Source: Anolis sagrei (lineage: Eukaryota > Chordata > Lepidosauria > Squamata > Anolidae). Taken from it: 64,000 nt of DNA. Where the stretch lies: contig NC_090021.1 of the NCBI RefSeq assembly GCF_037176765.1, positions 148,683,074-148,747,073 of the forward strand, read 5' to 3'. Of the stretch, positions 12,323-23,360 are shown piece after piece. The position numbers and the translations under genes were made by a program. The notes below the pieces were generated by a model. That model did no database searches, had not been told where the DNA came from, and saw only the letters and a program-made list of their open reading frames with translations. Numbering within the stretch: position 1 is the stretch's first letter; each line of letters begins with the position of its first letter.

Positions 12323-12859
12323 TAGATAGAGACTGGCCCCTGTAATATTTCTCTCACAGTAGTAGATGATGAGACAGTATTCATGAAAGTGACTGGTTGT
12401 TTACAATTTGAAGGTCAATAAAGATCTGCCCCCAAGAGCTTGTGAGAGGGCTGTGTTCTGCAGAATTGATTGTAGCTCATTGACAGTGCACTTGAGTAGT
12501 CTCATCTGGGAACTGAAGGTGAACATGGGTGTCTGATCAATGTGTGGTTCTCATATGTCTTGCAGTAGATTGCTCCTAGTTTAAAATCTTGCCTTGCTAT
12601 TGTAGTTTGAGAAATAACTATTGTAAATCCAAGAGTTTTGAGTTTCTGTCTTGTGGCTCTGAGCATATAAAGTATCAGAGGACTTGGCTTGGTAGTGTGT
12701 TCTGGGTAGAATATAAGCATGAATTTTCAGTAGGAAATGATATTTAAAAGTGCATTGTGCAGTTTCGTAGTGGTAGCATGAAACTAAATTATTTGGATTG
12801 TTCTAAAATCAGATTGCCAGTAGGCTACAAGTTGCTAAAATCCTGATAGATTAAAAAAA

Positions 12860-13131
12860 ATTGGAATGGCCCTTTCTACGAGTTTGGATCATGTGATTTT
12901 AATGTTTTTATTTTGTGTTTTTAATTTTTATGATTTCATGTTTAAATGTCCTCTTACCTTATGGTGAATTGTCCTATTGAATTCATGCTTAGTTATATGC
13001 TGTTAGATTTATGCATGTAAGGCATTGAATTTTGCCATTATTTTCGTAAACTGCTTTGAGTCGTTCCCCCCCCCCCCCAGAAGTGAGGAAAGCGGTATGT
13101 AAATATTGTAAATAAATAATAAATGTAATAG
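12860..13131 (+). mobile_element. L2-type LINE tail
   Basis: AT-rich sequence ending in 'ctgctttgagtcgttccc', a C-run, 'gcggtatgtaaatattgtaa' and an AATAAATAA tail, as in other L2-type tails of this window. Fragment only. Lies in TDRD6 intron 3. Confidence 0.5.
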
Positions 13132-13829
13132 TTTCAGTGTTGCATAGAAGTCCAGGAAACTAGAGTTCAAATCTCTGCCCAGCCATCAAAACCTACTGAT
13201 ATATATAGTATTTTTTTCAGCCTTAGGGGAAGGCAATGGCCCCTCTGAAAAAAAAAACTTGCTAAGAAAATTCTAGAGTAAGATAACTGTAAGTTGGCAT
13301 CACCTTGATGGCACATAAAACTATATATGTGTATAGCTGAAGCACTTGCAAGCTTTCTTTTTTACCTTCCTGCAGTACCTTTCACATTTTTCTTTTTTCT
13401 ACTGTGTTGATTTTCTCAGGGGTTTGTGTGCTTTGTATTCTAAAACATCATGAAAAGTGAAAGTGTTATAGAAATACTAATTGTCTTTTACCTGTTTTCA
13501 TATAAATTAAATATAGTCAAAAGCTTCAGGTCCTTTATCACATCATCTCATAGTTTCTTGATCAAACATGGGAATCCCTAATTTCTCAGAGAACATGACT
13601 TCTCCAACAAATGTTGTACAAAGTCCCAAGAAATTTCCATCTTTCATTCAGTCCTGAAGTTAGAATGAACAATCCCAGCTAGTATTTCTCCACTATCTGG
13701 AGACTCCACTATCTGGAGTCTTATCACTCTTATCAGCATCAATCTTTCACAATGTAGTTTCTCCTGTAGTTAAAATAAAGTCCCATCTATCCACAAAACT
13801 ACGTCCACATATTCTTCTAATTAAAGGTC

Positions 13830-13985
13830 AAGATAAAGGTAAAGGTTTTCCCCTGACATTAAGTCCAGTCATGTCCAACTCTGGGGGTTGGTGCTCATCT
13901 CCATTTCTAAGCCGAAGAGCTGGCATTGTCCGTAGACACCTCCAGGGTCTTCTGATTGAACCCCTGAGCTTAAGACACATACTCT
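13830..13985 (-). mobile_element. SINE1 (tRNA-derived) 3' half
   Basis: Reverse-strand 3' half of the SINE1 family: 'aaaggttttcccctgacatt', 'aagtccagtcatgtccaact', 'tctccatttctaagccgaag'. The tRNA-like head is absent. The rest of intron 3 from 13990 to 14865 shows nothing recognisable. Confidence 0.75.
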
Positions 13986-14865
13986 GAGTGCTTCATTACA
14001 AAAAGTCAACTTGATGAAGTTCTGTTCATCCATTTTGATTTATGAGTCCAGCATTTTTAAAAGCATTAAAGAAACAGGTTTCCAACTTGAGACCATCACA
14101 TCAAAACTGCTACATTTCATAGGAAGAGTGAAAGATGTCACTCCTTTAGTCCTTTGCCATTTGTTCTGTGTGTACTCATGAGTAAACAAGAGCAACAAGA
14201 ATGCTAGATCCTTGCTCCTTCTGTAATGGAATGTGAGTTTTGCCAGCCGGAAATTTTGCTCACTGTGAAAACTCTTTGCTGCAGGGTGACAATGAAGCCC
14301 ATTAGCCTGCCATTCTAAAGATGATCTGTTTTTAGGATCAAAGAGGGAAGAAAGTAAAAATGGTGTCAGTTTCATTGATCTCCACCAAGTTTCTGGAGAT
14401 CTAGGAAGTGACAGCGCCACTTTACTCCAGGCTGAAGAGCTTTGTTGCCCTCCTGCCCCTCCCCAGGTCAATAAAGGGCTTGGCAGTGTGCTGTGGCACA
14501 TGAGATTTCAGTGTTTGGGAGTGCGAGACAGAAATCCATGGAAGGAGTGTGAGACTGAGCTCATGTGATGTAAGACCCAGGCCTGTTTCTCCACTAAGTT
14601 CTAATTCTCCAGTATATGCCCCATATAGAGAGACAATATGGTGTATAGAGTCAGAGTGTCAAACTAGGACACTGGGAGACTAGAATCAAGCTCCCCACTC
14701 CCCAGTTCAGCAATGGAAATTGAATGGGTGATTTGGGGCAAGGGCATTTTCAGGAAGGAAAAAGCAGAGAAACTCGCTCTGCACCAATTCTGCCATGAAA
14801 ACTTCACAGGTTTATTGTAGGGGTGCCATATTTACCAGAACATACAGAACAGTAATGTTTTAACA

Positions 14866-14955
14866 ACCATTTGAATGCGATTTCCTGCTTCTTGGCAGGG
14901 GGTTGGACTGGATGGCCCACGAGGTCTCTTCCAACTCTTTTGATTCTGTGATTTC
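14866..14955 (+). mobile_element. CR1 terminal fragment
   Basis: About 90 bases of the CR1 3' end ('cttggcagggggttggactg', ending 'tttgattctgtgattt'). No feature recognised from here to exon 4. Confidence 0.75.
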
Positions 14956-15282
14956 AGTTATTGTCTCTCAATTCTTTAAAAGAAATAAAAAGTTCTGATA
15001 ATAAATAATTACCGTAGATGGTTTTCAAAAGCAGTGGTGCTAATGGAATTTCCTTGCTATGGTCCATTTATTACAATTGTTGAATCTTGTTATAAAAATA
15101 ACTTTTATATTCAGAAAGGAAGTAGGAAGGATTCTTCTTTAATTAATCCTCCTTGCTAGTGGTAGCAGTTCATTTAGTGTCGTACTATAAAGTGTGTAAA
15201 TAAGGTAGAAAATGTATACTTGCTTTAATATGAATCTATACAACTAGTTGTGTTGATTTAAAATATCTCTTTTTTTGGACAG

Positions 15283-15354
15283 GAAGAAGCAGCTACTAGT
15301 TTAAATGAAAGCGATTCTCTTTGTGACAACTATGCAAAAAATACATCGGCATAA
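15283..15354 (+). CDS. TDRD6: TDRD6 exon 4 (C-terminus and stop)
   Basis: Acceptor 'ctctttttttggacag'. It encodes residues 1921-1943 (EEAATSLNESDSLCDNYAK...) and the TAA stop at 15352-15354. Phase 0 joins exon 3. Confidence 0.88.
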   Translation, partial: EEAATSLNESDSLCDNYAKNTSA

Positions 15355-15601
15355 TGGATTCATATTTCACTTAGATTTTCTCTCAGTTTGATATTGACAT
15401 TATGAGTCAATGGACTAACTGTTCAGATGATGAACATCTTGCACTACTATTTGTTGTATTGAAAATCTCATTGGTTAAAAACTTGGGACTTGTTTTGGAA
15501 AGAATATGATTTAATTTGTTTTTGAGTGAAGTTTATTTAAAAGCATTTTGAAAGCACTATGGGTATATATGAAAGTGTTACTTTTTGTTTAATGTAGCAA
15601 A

Positions 15602-15607
15602 AATAAA
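15602..15607 (+). terminator. TDRD6: Polyadenylation signal AATAAA of TDRD6
   Basis: AATAAA lies 248 bases after the stop codon. The intervening sequence is unique and AT-rich, a plausible short 3'UTR. Confidence 0.65.
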
Positions 15608-15954
15608 GTTTGTTTAGAGATTTTTCCCGCTTCATTTTTTGCTTAATGGAAAGACTGTGTTCTTAGCAGTGATAGATTATGTACCTTATGGATCATAGGT
15701 AGCAGCATGTGACCATTTAAAAACCTTTACAAGTAACTAGGTAATGTTTGTTAGATTTTGAATGCAGAAGCATAATCAGTTGTTATGCTTTTGCCTATAT
15801 GGGGTTTTATTTTAGAGAAAACTATTTGAGGGAAAATATTTATACTAGCAAAAAAAAAAAAAAAGAGCTTTCCACAGTAGGGAAATACATAAAGATAGCA
15901 CTGATGAAATTGTTTTCTATTTCCGTTGCTAACTTTGCAGAAGCTTACCATCTT

Positions 15955-16385
15955 TGGGTCCAGTATCTGGGATTTTTACAACTGCCACGTGTTGACTAGT
16001 TGACAAGTGCTGTGCCACTGAAGTAACTGATAACACTAAATGGGTTTTGCCTGCATCTGTGGCTGGCATCTTCAGAGGTTCTATGATGGCCATACAGCCC
16101 AAAAAACTCACAGCAGCCCAGCGATTCCAGCCATGAAAGCCTTCAACAATACATAGCATAGGTTGTCTAAGGCTTCATGGCCGGAATCACTGGGGTGTTG
16201 TGTGGTTTCTGGGCTGTATGGCCATGTTCTTAGCAGCATTTTCTCCTCATATTTCTCCTCCATCTGTGGCTGACATCTTCGCTGGATTCTCTGAAGATGC
16301 CAGCCACAGATGCTGGCAAAACATCAGGAGAAAATGCTGCTAGAACATGGCTATACAACTCGGAAACCACACAACACCCAATAGC
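15955..16385. mobile_element. Penelope-like/hammerhead-motif repeat fragments in inverted arrangement
   Basis: Two adjoining inverted pairs of the repeat family whose unit reads CTGAAGATGCCAGCC...GCAGGC followed by 'catcaggag', 'ggccatacagccc' and 'gattccagccatgaaagcc'. Cores lie at about 16044-16078 (minus), 16262-16279 (minus) and 16290-16324 (plus). The core residues are altered (AAAA instead of GAAA), so these are old copies. See the finding on the ribozyme-like core. Confidence 0.6.
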
Positions 16386-16596
16386 ATAGATTGCAGCAGT
16401 TTCCTCACTATCCATACCCAGTAACGTTACATAGCTACTGAAACAAAATTCTGGCCTCCTCAAAATTCCTCAGCACTGTGGGGGTATAGTTTTGGAGTGA
16501 AGGTCTTCTCCACATCAGCTTGATATCAGGGAAATGAAACCATAAAGAAAAACCTGTCTGGGGGCTCCATAACAGGCAAAAAAATACTCTTTAGGT

Positions 16597-16945
16597 CAGG
16601 GGTCCTCAAACTTTTTAAACAGAGGGCCTGGTCACAGTCCTTCAAACTGTTGGGAGAGCTGGATTATAATTTGGAAAAAAAATGAATGAATTCCTATTGC
16701 ACATATCTTATTGTACACTGCACATATCTTACTTGTAGTGCAATAACACTTAAAAACAATACAATAATTAAAATGAAGAACAATTTTAACAAATATAAAC
16801 TTATTAGTGTTTCAATGGGAAGTGTGGGCCTGCTTTTGGCTGATGAGATAGGATTGTTGTTAATGTGCTTTCAAGTCATTTCAGACTTAGTAAATGACCT
16901 TGGAGGGCTGTATCCGGCCCCCGGGCCTTAGTTTGAGGACCCCTG
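16597..16945. mobile_element. hAT non-autonomous element (CAGGGGTCCTCAAACT family), 349 bp
   Basis: Inverted ends CAGGGGTCCTCAAACT and GTTTGAGGACCCCTG. Flanking 8-bp duplication CTTTAGGT/CTCTAGGT (7 of 8). Other copies: 21183-21528, 22381-23260 (interrupted) and 33183-33531. No transposase is encoded. Positions 16954-17619 after it show no recognisable gene or repeat. Confidence 0.88.
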
Positions 16946-17619
16946 CTCTAGGTAGTGAGGGTTATCGATACAAACCAATAATTTGTCTCAGTTTTCCAAA
17001 CCCCGTATGGGAATAGTGATTATAGAAAAGACAACAGCTCAAGGTCAGTCATGTCTTGCAGAACTTGCTCCAATTTTTAAGTGCCCTTCTACTGGAACAA
17101 TATATCAACTTAAAAGGTTGAAGATTGGGAACCTTTAATTCAAGGCAAGTTTTTTTTCTTCTTTTCCAATTATGTTTGGCTAATCTCAGAAGAAAATAGA
17201 AAAGCCAGCTTTTTCGCTGGCTAGCACCTTCCCCCTCCCTTGGAATTCTGAAAAGAGGAAGACTGAACCGCAAATTAAAAAAACAAAAAACACTTGGATG
17301 ACATTTCTTAACAACCCCAAAGCCCACGATGAACATGAAATGATCAGAACTATAAAGACCGTAAATAAATCAACTAAGGGAAGTAATTAAAAAGACAAAG
17401 AGAAAGGAAGAAAATTGTCCCCATTAGAAGAAGAGATAAGCCAACAAGTGAATCAATTACAATATTTGCTGGCAGAAAATAAAATTGTACCACTTTCAAT
17501 ATTTTACTCTTACTTTACTGTTTATGAAAAACACTGAAAGATGTTGAAACACCAGATTTTTTCATTATTTCAATTCAAAGAAGAGCAGGTTCAAATGCAA
17601 CTAAAATTAAGTCAGGATT

Positions 17620-18212
17620 TAAGGATATAATAATAGAATACAAAGCAAATCTAAGGAGTCACAAACCAGACTGGCCAAAGAAAATAACATTTAACATAAA
17701 ATTGTACTGCCATTGCACACATTAACATTAAATTAAACATGTTAGGGTCCCTATACAGTAACATAGGCTACTTCAATACTGTCTCCAATTCTGGGCACCA
17801 CATTTCAAGAAAGATATTGACAAACTGGCAACTAAAATGATCAAAGGTCTGGAGACCATGCCCTATGAGAAGCAGCTTGAAAAGCTGGGTATGTTTAGGC
17901 TGCAGTACAGAAGGTTGAAAGGAGATATGATAGCCATGTATAAATATTTGAAAGGCTGTCATAAGGAAGAGAGAGAAGGCTTGTTTCCTGCTGCTCTGGA
18001 GACTAGGACCAAGAGCAATGGGTTCAAATTACAGAGATTCCACCTGAACGTTAGAAAGAACTTCCCCGACCATACGAGCTGTTCAGCAGTGGAGCTGTCT
18101 GCCTCAGAGTGTGGTGGAGGCTCCTTCTTTGGAGGCATTGAAACAGGCTGGATGGCCATCTGTTAAGGGTGCTTTTATTGTGCTTTTCCTGCATGGCAGG
18201 AGGTTGGAGTGG
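17620..18212 (+). mobile_element. CR1 LINE copy
   Basis: Plus-strand CR1 3' coding region with a long degraded frame (MPYEKQLEKLGMFRLQYRR...). It begins with the same 140-base 5' segment as the copy at 9405-10035 and is broken off at 'ggcaggaggttggagtgg', where another LINE fragment begins. Confidence 0.85.
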
Positions 18213-18285
18213 TTAGCAGCCAACTCTCCACAAAAGTCAACATTGACTGAAATACAACACTGCCTGAGCTCTGTGAGTGCATTTT

Positions 18286-18985
18286 TCTGAATGAAGCAGA
18301 GTGTTTGAGGACTGGGACATCCTAGGGAGACCAAGGTGCTTGTTTATAAATCCATTGTCCTCCCGACCCTGCTATATGCCTGCGAAACATGGACAGTCTA
18401 CAGATGTCACACTCAACTCCTGGAACGATTCCATCAGCACTGCCTCAGAAAATTCCTGCAAATCTCTTGGGAAGACAGGCGGACAAATGTCAGCATGTTG
18501 GAAGAAGCAAAGACCATCAGCACTGAAGTGATGCTCCTACACCATTAACTCCGCTGAACTGGCCACGTTGTCCAAATGCCCGATTGCCATCTCTCAAAGC
18601 AGTTACTCTAATCCCAACTCAAGAACGGGAAATGTAATCTTGGTGGGCAGAAAAATATATTTAAAGATGAGCTTAAAGCCAACCTTAAAAACTGTGGCAT
18701 AGACACCAAGAACTGGAAAGCCCTGATCCTTGAGCACTCTAACTGGAGGTCAGCTGTGACCAGAAGTGCTGCAGTGGAGGGCAAAAGGGAGAAATGTGCC
18801 AAGAGAAAGACACGTCAAGCCAACCCTAACTGGGACTACCTTCCACCTGGAAACCAGTCCTAACTGCAGGAGAACATGCAGATCAAGAATAAAGCTCCAC
18901 AACCATCTACTGACCCACCGCCAAGACACTACACTTGGAGGACCATTATCCTTGGGCTACAAGAGATCACTTAAACCTAAAAACC
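18286..18985 (+). mobile_element. LINE fragment, family B (reverse transcriptase C-terminal region)
   Basis: Degraded coding sequence recognisable as the segment after the RT of a non-LTR element (LLYACETWTVY, KFLQISWEDRR), followed by a region corresponding to the C2H2-like finger. A better preserved copy is at 62940-63645. Several frame changes. Not a host gene. Confidence 0.75.
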
Positions 18986-18989
18986 TGGA

Positions 18990-19078
18990 TGGGAGTGCTT
19001 TGTGTTTTTTCTGCATGACAGGGGGTTGGACTGGATGGCCCATGTGGTCTTTTCCAGTGCTACTATTGTATGATTGGT
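18990..19078 (+). mobile_element. CR1 terminal fragment
   Basis: CR1 3' end ('gacagggggttggactggat', 'tactattgtatgattgg'). It duplicates part of the ending at 18181-18212, so it belongs to a different insertion. Confidence 0.7.
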
Positions 19079-19317
19079 TAAAAATACAAAGTTGATCTCA
19101 TATTTGGTTTTTTTAATCTAGTTGTTTTTATGTTTTTACTCTTTTTCTTTAATGTGCCCGGCTGGATTTTTTATATATATATAGCACACTGCTGTCATGA
19201 CCGGCATTTACAAAATTCTCATTTTCATATCTTCATTCATATTGGAATGCACACCGGCTTTACAACGCTTTTACATGTTTTGACCATACCGGCTAACATC
19301 CAATTCCTTAACTTTTT

Positions 19318-19800
19318 TTTCCCTTGCATCAGGAGGGACTTGAAAAAACTTCAAGTTTCTTCTGGTGTGAGAGAATTGGCCATCTGCAAGGACGTTGCCC
19401 AGGGGACGCCTTCCTGTGGGAGGCTTCTCTCATTTTTTTTTGTCATGTCAGGAGCGACCAGAGAAACTGCAAGTCGCTTCTGGTGTGAGAGAATTGACCA
19501 TCTGCAAGGACGTTGCTCAGGGGACACCCATATGATTTTTGATGTTTTATCATCCTTGTGGGAGGCTTCTCTCATGTCCCCACACGAGGAGCTGGAGCTG
19601 ATAGAGGGAGCTCATCCGCCTCTCCTTGGATTCGAACCTGCGACCTGTCGGTCTTCAGTCCTGCCGGCACAGGGGTTTAACCCTCTGCGCCACCAGGGGC
19701 TCCATGGTTTCTCTCATGACCCTGCATGAGAAGCTGGAGCTCACAGATGGGAGCTCACCCCACTCCCCATATTTGAATAGCTGACCTTTCAGTCTTAACT
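19318..19800 (-). mobile_element. Cluster of three partial SINE2 copies
   Basis: Three overlapping reverse-strand pieces of SINE2. The tail 'gtcaggagcgac' and 'gaaactgcaagtcgcttctg' appears twice (19326-19430 and 19440-19530). The second copy runs to the tRNA-like head with box-B-like 'ggattcgaacctgcgacctg' near 19630. A third degraded head-proximal piece ends near 19800. Confidence 0.75.
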
Positions 19801-20186
19801 AACTCCCATATATTAGTTATTCAGTACACTTCTTGGGTATTTACTTTGAATCCAAATATCTTCAGATTAAGAGATTTCGCGTCAATCAACTTTACTTTAT
19901 TTAGCAAATCATATCCTTCTAAACCCTCAATGTGAGCTATTTCAGTAGCTAGATTCATTGCCAGATGTGACCTAGAGATGTGTGCAAACTGACTAGAATA
20001 AAGAATGAATATTAATATTGTAACAGATAGACAAATAATGTAAAGATCTCACATCTTGAAAAATATAATGCTACAAAAATCGAGAAGGTACAAAAATTGT
20101 ACTGAACTGTATACTTCCAGCATCCTACAGCATGGTCAATAAACAAATAGCACCTATCAACCAAGAGTTTTAAAGTACAGAGTATT

Positions 20187-20299
20187 CTATTGTTCTGATT
20201 GAGATGCCACTGGAGGTAAATCAATGTTGGTGCCTTGAATGACATTGAGACCTTTGCCATCCAAGAGAGCGTCCCACTGGTTAAAGTCTTTCTTCAGGC
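20187..20299 (-). CDS. PLA2G7: PLA2G7 last coding exon
   Basis: Acceptor 'tttctattctgcag'. It encodes GLKKDFNQWDALLDG, IQGTNIDL and the C-terminus, ending with TAG at 20189-20187. It aligns with the human C-terminal part (LGLHKDFDQWDCLIEG, PGTNI). Phase 1 with the upstream exon. Confidence 0.92.
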
Positions 20300-20544
20300 C
20301 TGCAGAATAGAAAGGCAAATCAAATGAGAACATAGCAATACCCAAAAAAGCAAAATAAAGATGAAAAGCATAAATGGGAATTTTAAGGAAGCTGATTTAT
20401 TACTAAACCAATATTTTCTGGGGATGGACAAATGTAATTCAGACAAAACAGAAGTGCTTCTAGTCAGCTGAAAAGAAGATAAGGAGATCAGAATGTCCTA
20501 ATAGGTAAGCTTTGTCGCTACCTTCCTTATCCTCGTGGTGCAAT

Positions 20545-20690
20545 GGATTAATAATAATAATAATAATAATAATAATCTTTATTTATACCCCGCCACCATC
20601 TCCCCAATGGGGACTCGGTGCGGCTTACATGAGGCCAAGCCCAAACACAAATTACAGCAGCATAAAACCGAAAACGCAACCCGAAAACGC
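20545..20690 (-). mobile_element. L2-type LINE tail with (TAA)n
   Basis: Reverse complement of the 'cgagtccccattggggagat' tail, with a TAATAA repeat at 20549-20576 as its poly-tail. It lies in the last intron of PLA2G7. Confidence 0.6.
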
Positions 20691-20704
20691 AGACAGTAAA
20701 CAAT

Positions 20705-20940
20705 AAACCCTTGTGCTGTTAAACCCTTGTGCTGGCAGTTCTGCTGACCAAAAGGTTAAAGGTTCGAATCCAGGGACCAGGTTGAGCTCCCATTTGTCAG
20801 CTCTAGCTTCCCTTGTGGGGAAATGAGAGAATCCTCCCACAGGATGGTTTCCCCTGGGCATTGTCCTTGCAGATGGCCAATTTTCTCACACCAGAAGCAA
20901 CTTGCAGTTTATCAAGTTGTTCCTGACATGGAAAAAAAAT
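20705..20940 (+). mobile_element. SINE2 (tRNA-derived)
   Basis: Plus-strand SINE2: tRNA-like head with box-B-like 'ggttcgaatccag', a body with 'gcagatggccaattttctca', and a tail 'gcagtttatcaag', 'cctgacatgg'. Head slightly truncated. Confidence 0.8.
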
Positions 20941-21170
20941 CCCCCCAAATCTCGTTGGCCATCTGGATTCGGATGATGACTTCACTATGTCAGCTTCCCA
21001 ATTCAAAGGTCTCCCTGACACCATTTGTTCTTGGCCCTTAAGCAGACTTGCACAGCCTTCCTATGAAGGCCTACCATTACTGACTTAAGTGGTGTTTAGT
21101 TCCAAAGAACTGGCACCTGAGCGCCTTCTACATAGGAGTCCAGTAATACCTTTCCTATGTCAGGTCTAAG

Positions 21171-21720
21171 CTGCATCTACACCAGGGGTCCTCAAACTAA
21201 GGCCTGGGGACCAGATACGGCCCTCCAAGGTCATTTACTTGGCCCTCATTCAGGGTCAACCTAAGTCTGAAACGAGTGAAAGCACACAACAACAATCCTA
21301 TCTCATCAGCCAAAAGCAGGTCCACACTTTCCATAGAAATACTAATAAGTTTATATTTGTTCTTAATTTTAATTATTGTATTGCTTAAAGTGTTTTTTGC
21401 ACTACAAATAAAATATGTGCAGTGTGCATAGGAATTCATTCATGTTTTTTTTCAAATTATAATCCGGCCCTCCAACAGTTTGAGGGACTGTGACCTGGCC
21501 CTCTGTGTAAAAGATTTGAGGACCCTTGATCTACACTGTAGAATTAATGCAGTTTGACACCACTTTAACTTCCACGGCTCAGTGCTCTGGGATCCTGGGG
21601 TTTATTGTTTGCTCAGGCACCAACACTCATTGGCAGAGAAGATTAAGAACCTTGTAAAACAACAACTCAGTGATTCCATAATAATGAGCCATGTAGTTAA
21701 TTCTACAGCATAGATGCACC
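21171..21720. mobile_element. MITE (GCATCTACACTGTAGAATTAATGC ends) carrying a nested hAT
   Basis: The inverted ends are 'gcatctacac|tgtagaattaatgcag' (split by the hAT at 21183-21528) and 'ttaattctacagcatagatgc'. The same family is at 53020-53240. Both contain 'cagtttgacacc' next to the left end. Superfamily not resolved. Confidence 0.7.
21183..21528. mobile_element. hAT non-autonomous element nested in a MITE
   Basis: Ends CAGGGGTCCTCAAACT and GATTTGAGGACCCTTG. Perfect 8-bp duplication ATCTACAC at 21175-21182 and 21529-21536. The duplication is part of the host MITE, so insertion order is clear. Same family as 16597-16945. Confidence 0.92.
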
Positions 21721-21920
21721 CTGTGTCTTACACACATTGTGTTCCAATTGGTATTTGCTAGATATCTGAGGGATCGCACACCTATGATATGTGCCTCTAG
21801 ATGACTGCTTAGAAAAACAGTCTTGCCATATTGTGTGATTCTCATTTCTGCCATTACATCAGTGGGAACATGAGATCCCACAACTCAAGCTGGTCAAAAT
21901 CTGTTGTGGTGAGCTAGCAC

Positions 21921-22380
21921 CGGGATTGTGGCGCAGCTGGCTGAGTGTCAGCTGCATTAAGATCACTCTGACCAAAAGGTCATGAGTTCGAAGCCAGCCC
22001 GGGCTGGAGTGGGTGTCCAGCCATTGTGTAGCCCGTTGTCGACCTTTGCAACCCGAAAGACAGTTGCATCTGTCAAGTAGGAAAATTAGGTACCACCTTG
22101 TGTGGGAGGCTAAATTTAACTAATTTATGAGGCCATAAAGAAAAAAGACTCCGGGGAATGTGGAATGCGGAAGAACTTCATCGGTGTCGCTGATGGACGA
22201 TGAAAAGCAGCAGCTCCCCTGGCGGCCAGAAAAAAGTTAAATAGCCTCGGTGTATTTGTGTGTTAAACGTTGTTTGTCAAACTGGCATTGAATGTTTGCC
22301 ATATATGTGTTGACTGTAATCTGCCCTGAGTCCCCTGCGGGGTGAGAAGGGCGGAATATAAGAACAAGATATGTACAATA
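21921..22380 (+). mobile_element. SINE3 (Sauria-SINE-like, tRNA head, L2-type tail)
   Basis: The tRNA-like head 'gggattgtggcgcagctggc' with box-B-like 'gtcatgagttcgaag' is followed by a 300-base body. The tail 'ctgagtcccctgcggggtga', 'gaagggcggaatataag' is the L2-type LINE ending. A second long copy is at 50243-50703. Naming as Sauria-like is inference from the head. Confidence 0.75.
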
Positions 22381-23260
22381 AGATATGTGCAGTGTGCATA
22401 GGAATTCATTCTTTTTTTTTTCAAATTATAATCCGGCCCTCCAACAGTTTGAGGGACTGTGACCTGGCCCTCTGTTTAAAAAGTTTGTGGACCCTGTTCT
22501 GGAACAGCTGTTCCAGGAGCTCCAGATTTATTTGCTGTGTTTAAGTGTTTGTGTGCAATCCCATGCTTGGGATTTTGCAGCAGGGGGTTTCCTGTTATGG
22601 TTTGCATTTATAGCGTAAGCCACCTGCCAATTATAGTTAGGATCCCTAGTCCCGCCACCTTTTTGCTCTTTGGAGGGAAGGGAGGGAAGGGAGCCTTTTC
22701 CAGTCAGTCACAGCAAGGTTAGCCAATGTATAGGATGTGTTTACGTCCCCTGTACAAAGGCTTCAACCTTTAAGAGCTCCAGGAAAAGAACGCCAGGGAA
22801 GCATTCCCACAGCTTTAAGGGTCTCCTAAGAACTCCAGGGATTCCTTCCTACAGCCTTGGGAGTTTCCAGGAAGACAGCCTTAAACTCTAAAGAACATCC
22901 ATCGCCTGTCTGGTAGGTCCTCTCAGCGTTTCGAGAAGCAGTTCGGCCTGGCAGAGGAGTCCACCAGCGAGGGTTAGATTTTAGTTAGCCTTGGGAGAAG
23001 TTAAAAAGGGGAATTTTCCTTTGCAGAAAGTTATTGAAGATAGTGTCTGTTCCCTGCGGACAAGTTTGAGAGAACTGATACTTTACCAAGAGAGCTTTAC
23101 AATTCCTGTTTGATTCATCAATAAAAGACTTTGTTGTACCTTTTAAGCCATTTGAAGATTCCTTCTGTAAAGGAAGCCTCTGAGAACTTTTCCTAGGGTT
23201 CCTGGCTTCCTGCTGAAGTCAACTAGCTATAGGCCCAGCGGCGACAGAACAGACCCCTGA
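22381..23260. mobile_element. hAT fragment interrupted by a solo LTR
   Basis: Positions 22381-22494 hold the 3' third of the CAGGGGTCCTCAAACT hAT family. Its last bases (gacccctg) reappear at 23252-23259 directly after the LTR. The element was therefore split by the LTR insertion. Confidence 0.85.
22495..23251 (+). mobile_element. Solo LTR, 757 bp, with 5-bp target duplication
   Basis: The sequence begins TGTTCTGG and ends GACAGAACA, that is TG...CA with a short inverted end. It is flanked by GACCC on both sides (22490-22494 and 23252-23256). An AATAAA signal (tcaataaaagac) lies in its 3' third, giving the orientation. No internal region is adjacent, so it is a solo LTR left by recombination. 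It is younger than the hAT copy it sits in. The perfect duplication suggests moderate age. Family (endogenous retrovirus or other LTR element) not resolved. Confidence 0.85.
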
Positions 23261-23360
23261 TCTCAACACTTAAATATTTGCTATTTCATACATTACCCAT
23301 GCACAACAGTTTGGATCACTGTAAGCTACAGATCAAATGTAATAACAAGGAGCAACTTAC

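Larger units (their letters stand above)
2110..15354 (+). other. TDRD6: TDRD6 gene, complete coding span (4 coding exons)
   Basis: Coding exons are 2110-7660, 10873-10991, 11116-11205 and 15283-15354. They join in frame (phases 1, 0, 0) with GTAAGT, GTAAGA and GTACAG donors and pyrimidine-AG acceptors. The predicted product is 1943 residues; human TDRD6 is about 2100. TDRD6 is a cytoplasmic multi-Tudor scaffold of germ granules (chromatoid body). In mammals it binds symmetrically dimethylated arginines of PIWI proteins and is needed for spermiogenesis. One giant exon carrying most of the protein is characteristic of this gene. The neighbour PLA2G7, convergent downstream, is the same as in mammals. 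Confidence 0.95.

Noticed and set aside
14040-14501. 153-codon minus-strand frame in TDRD6 intron 3
   Set aside because: No recognisable motif, no splice context and low-complexity translation; judged chance.
19130-19729. 199-codon plus-strand frame
   Set aside because: It runs through three partial SINE2 copies; the reading is repeat sequence, not a gene.
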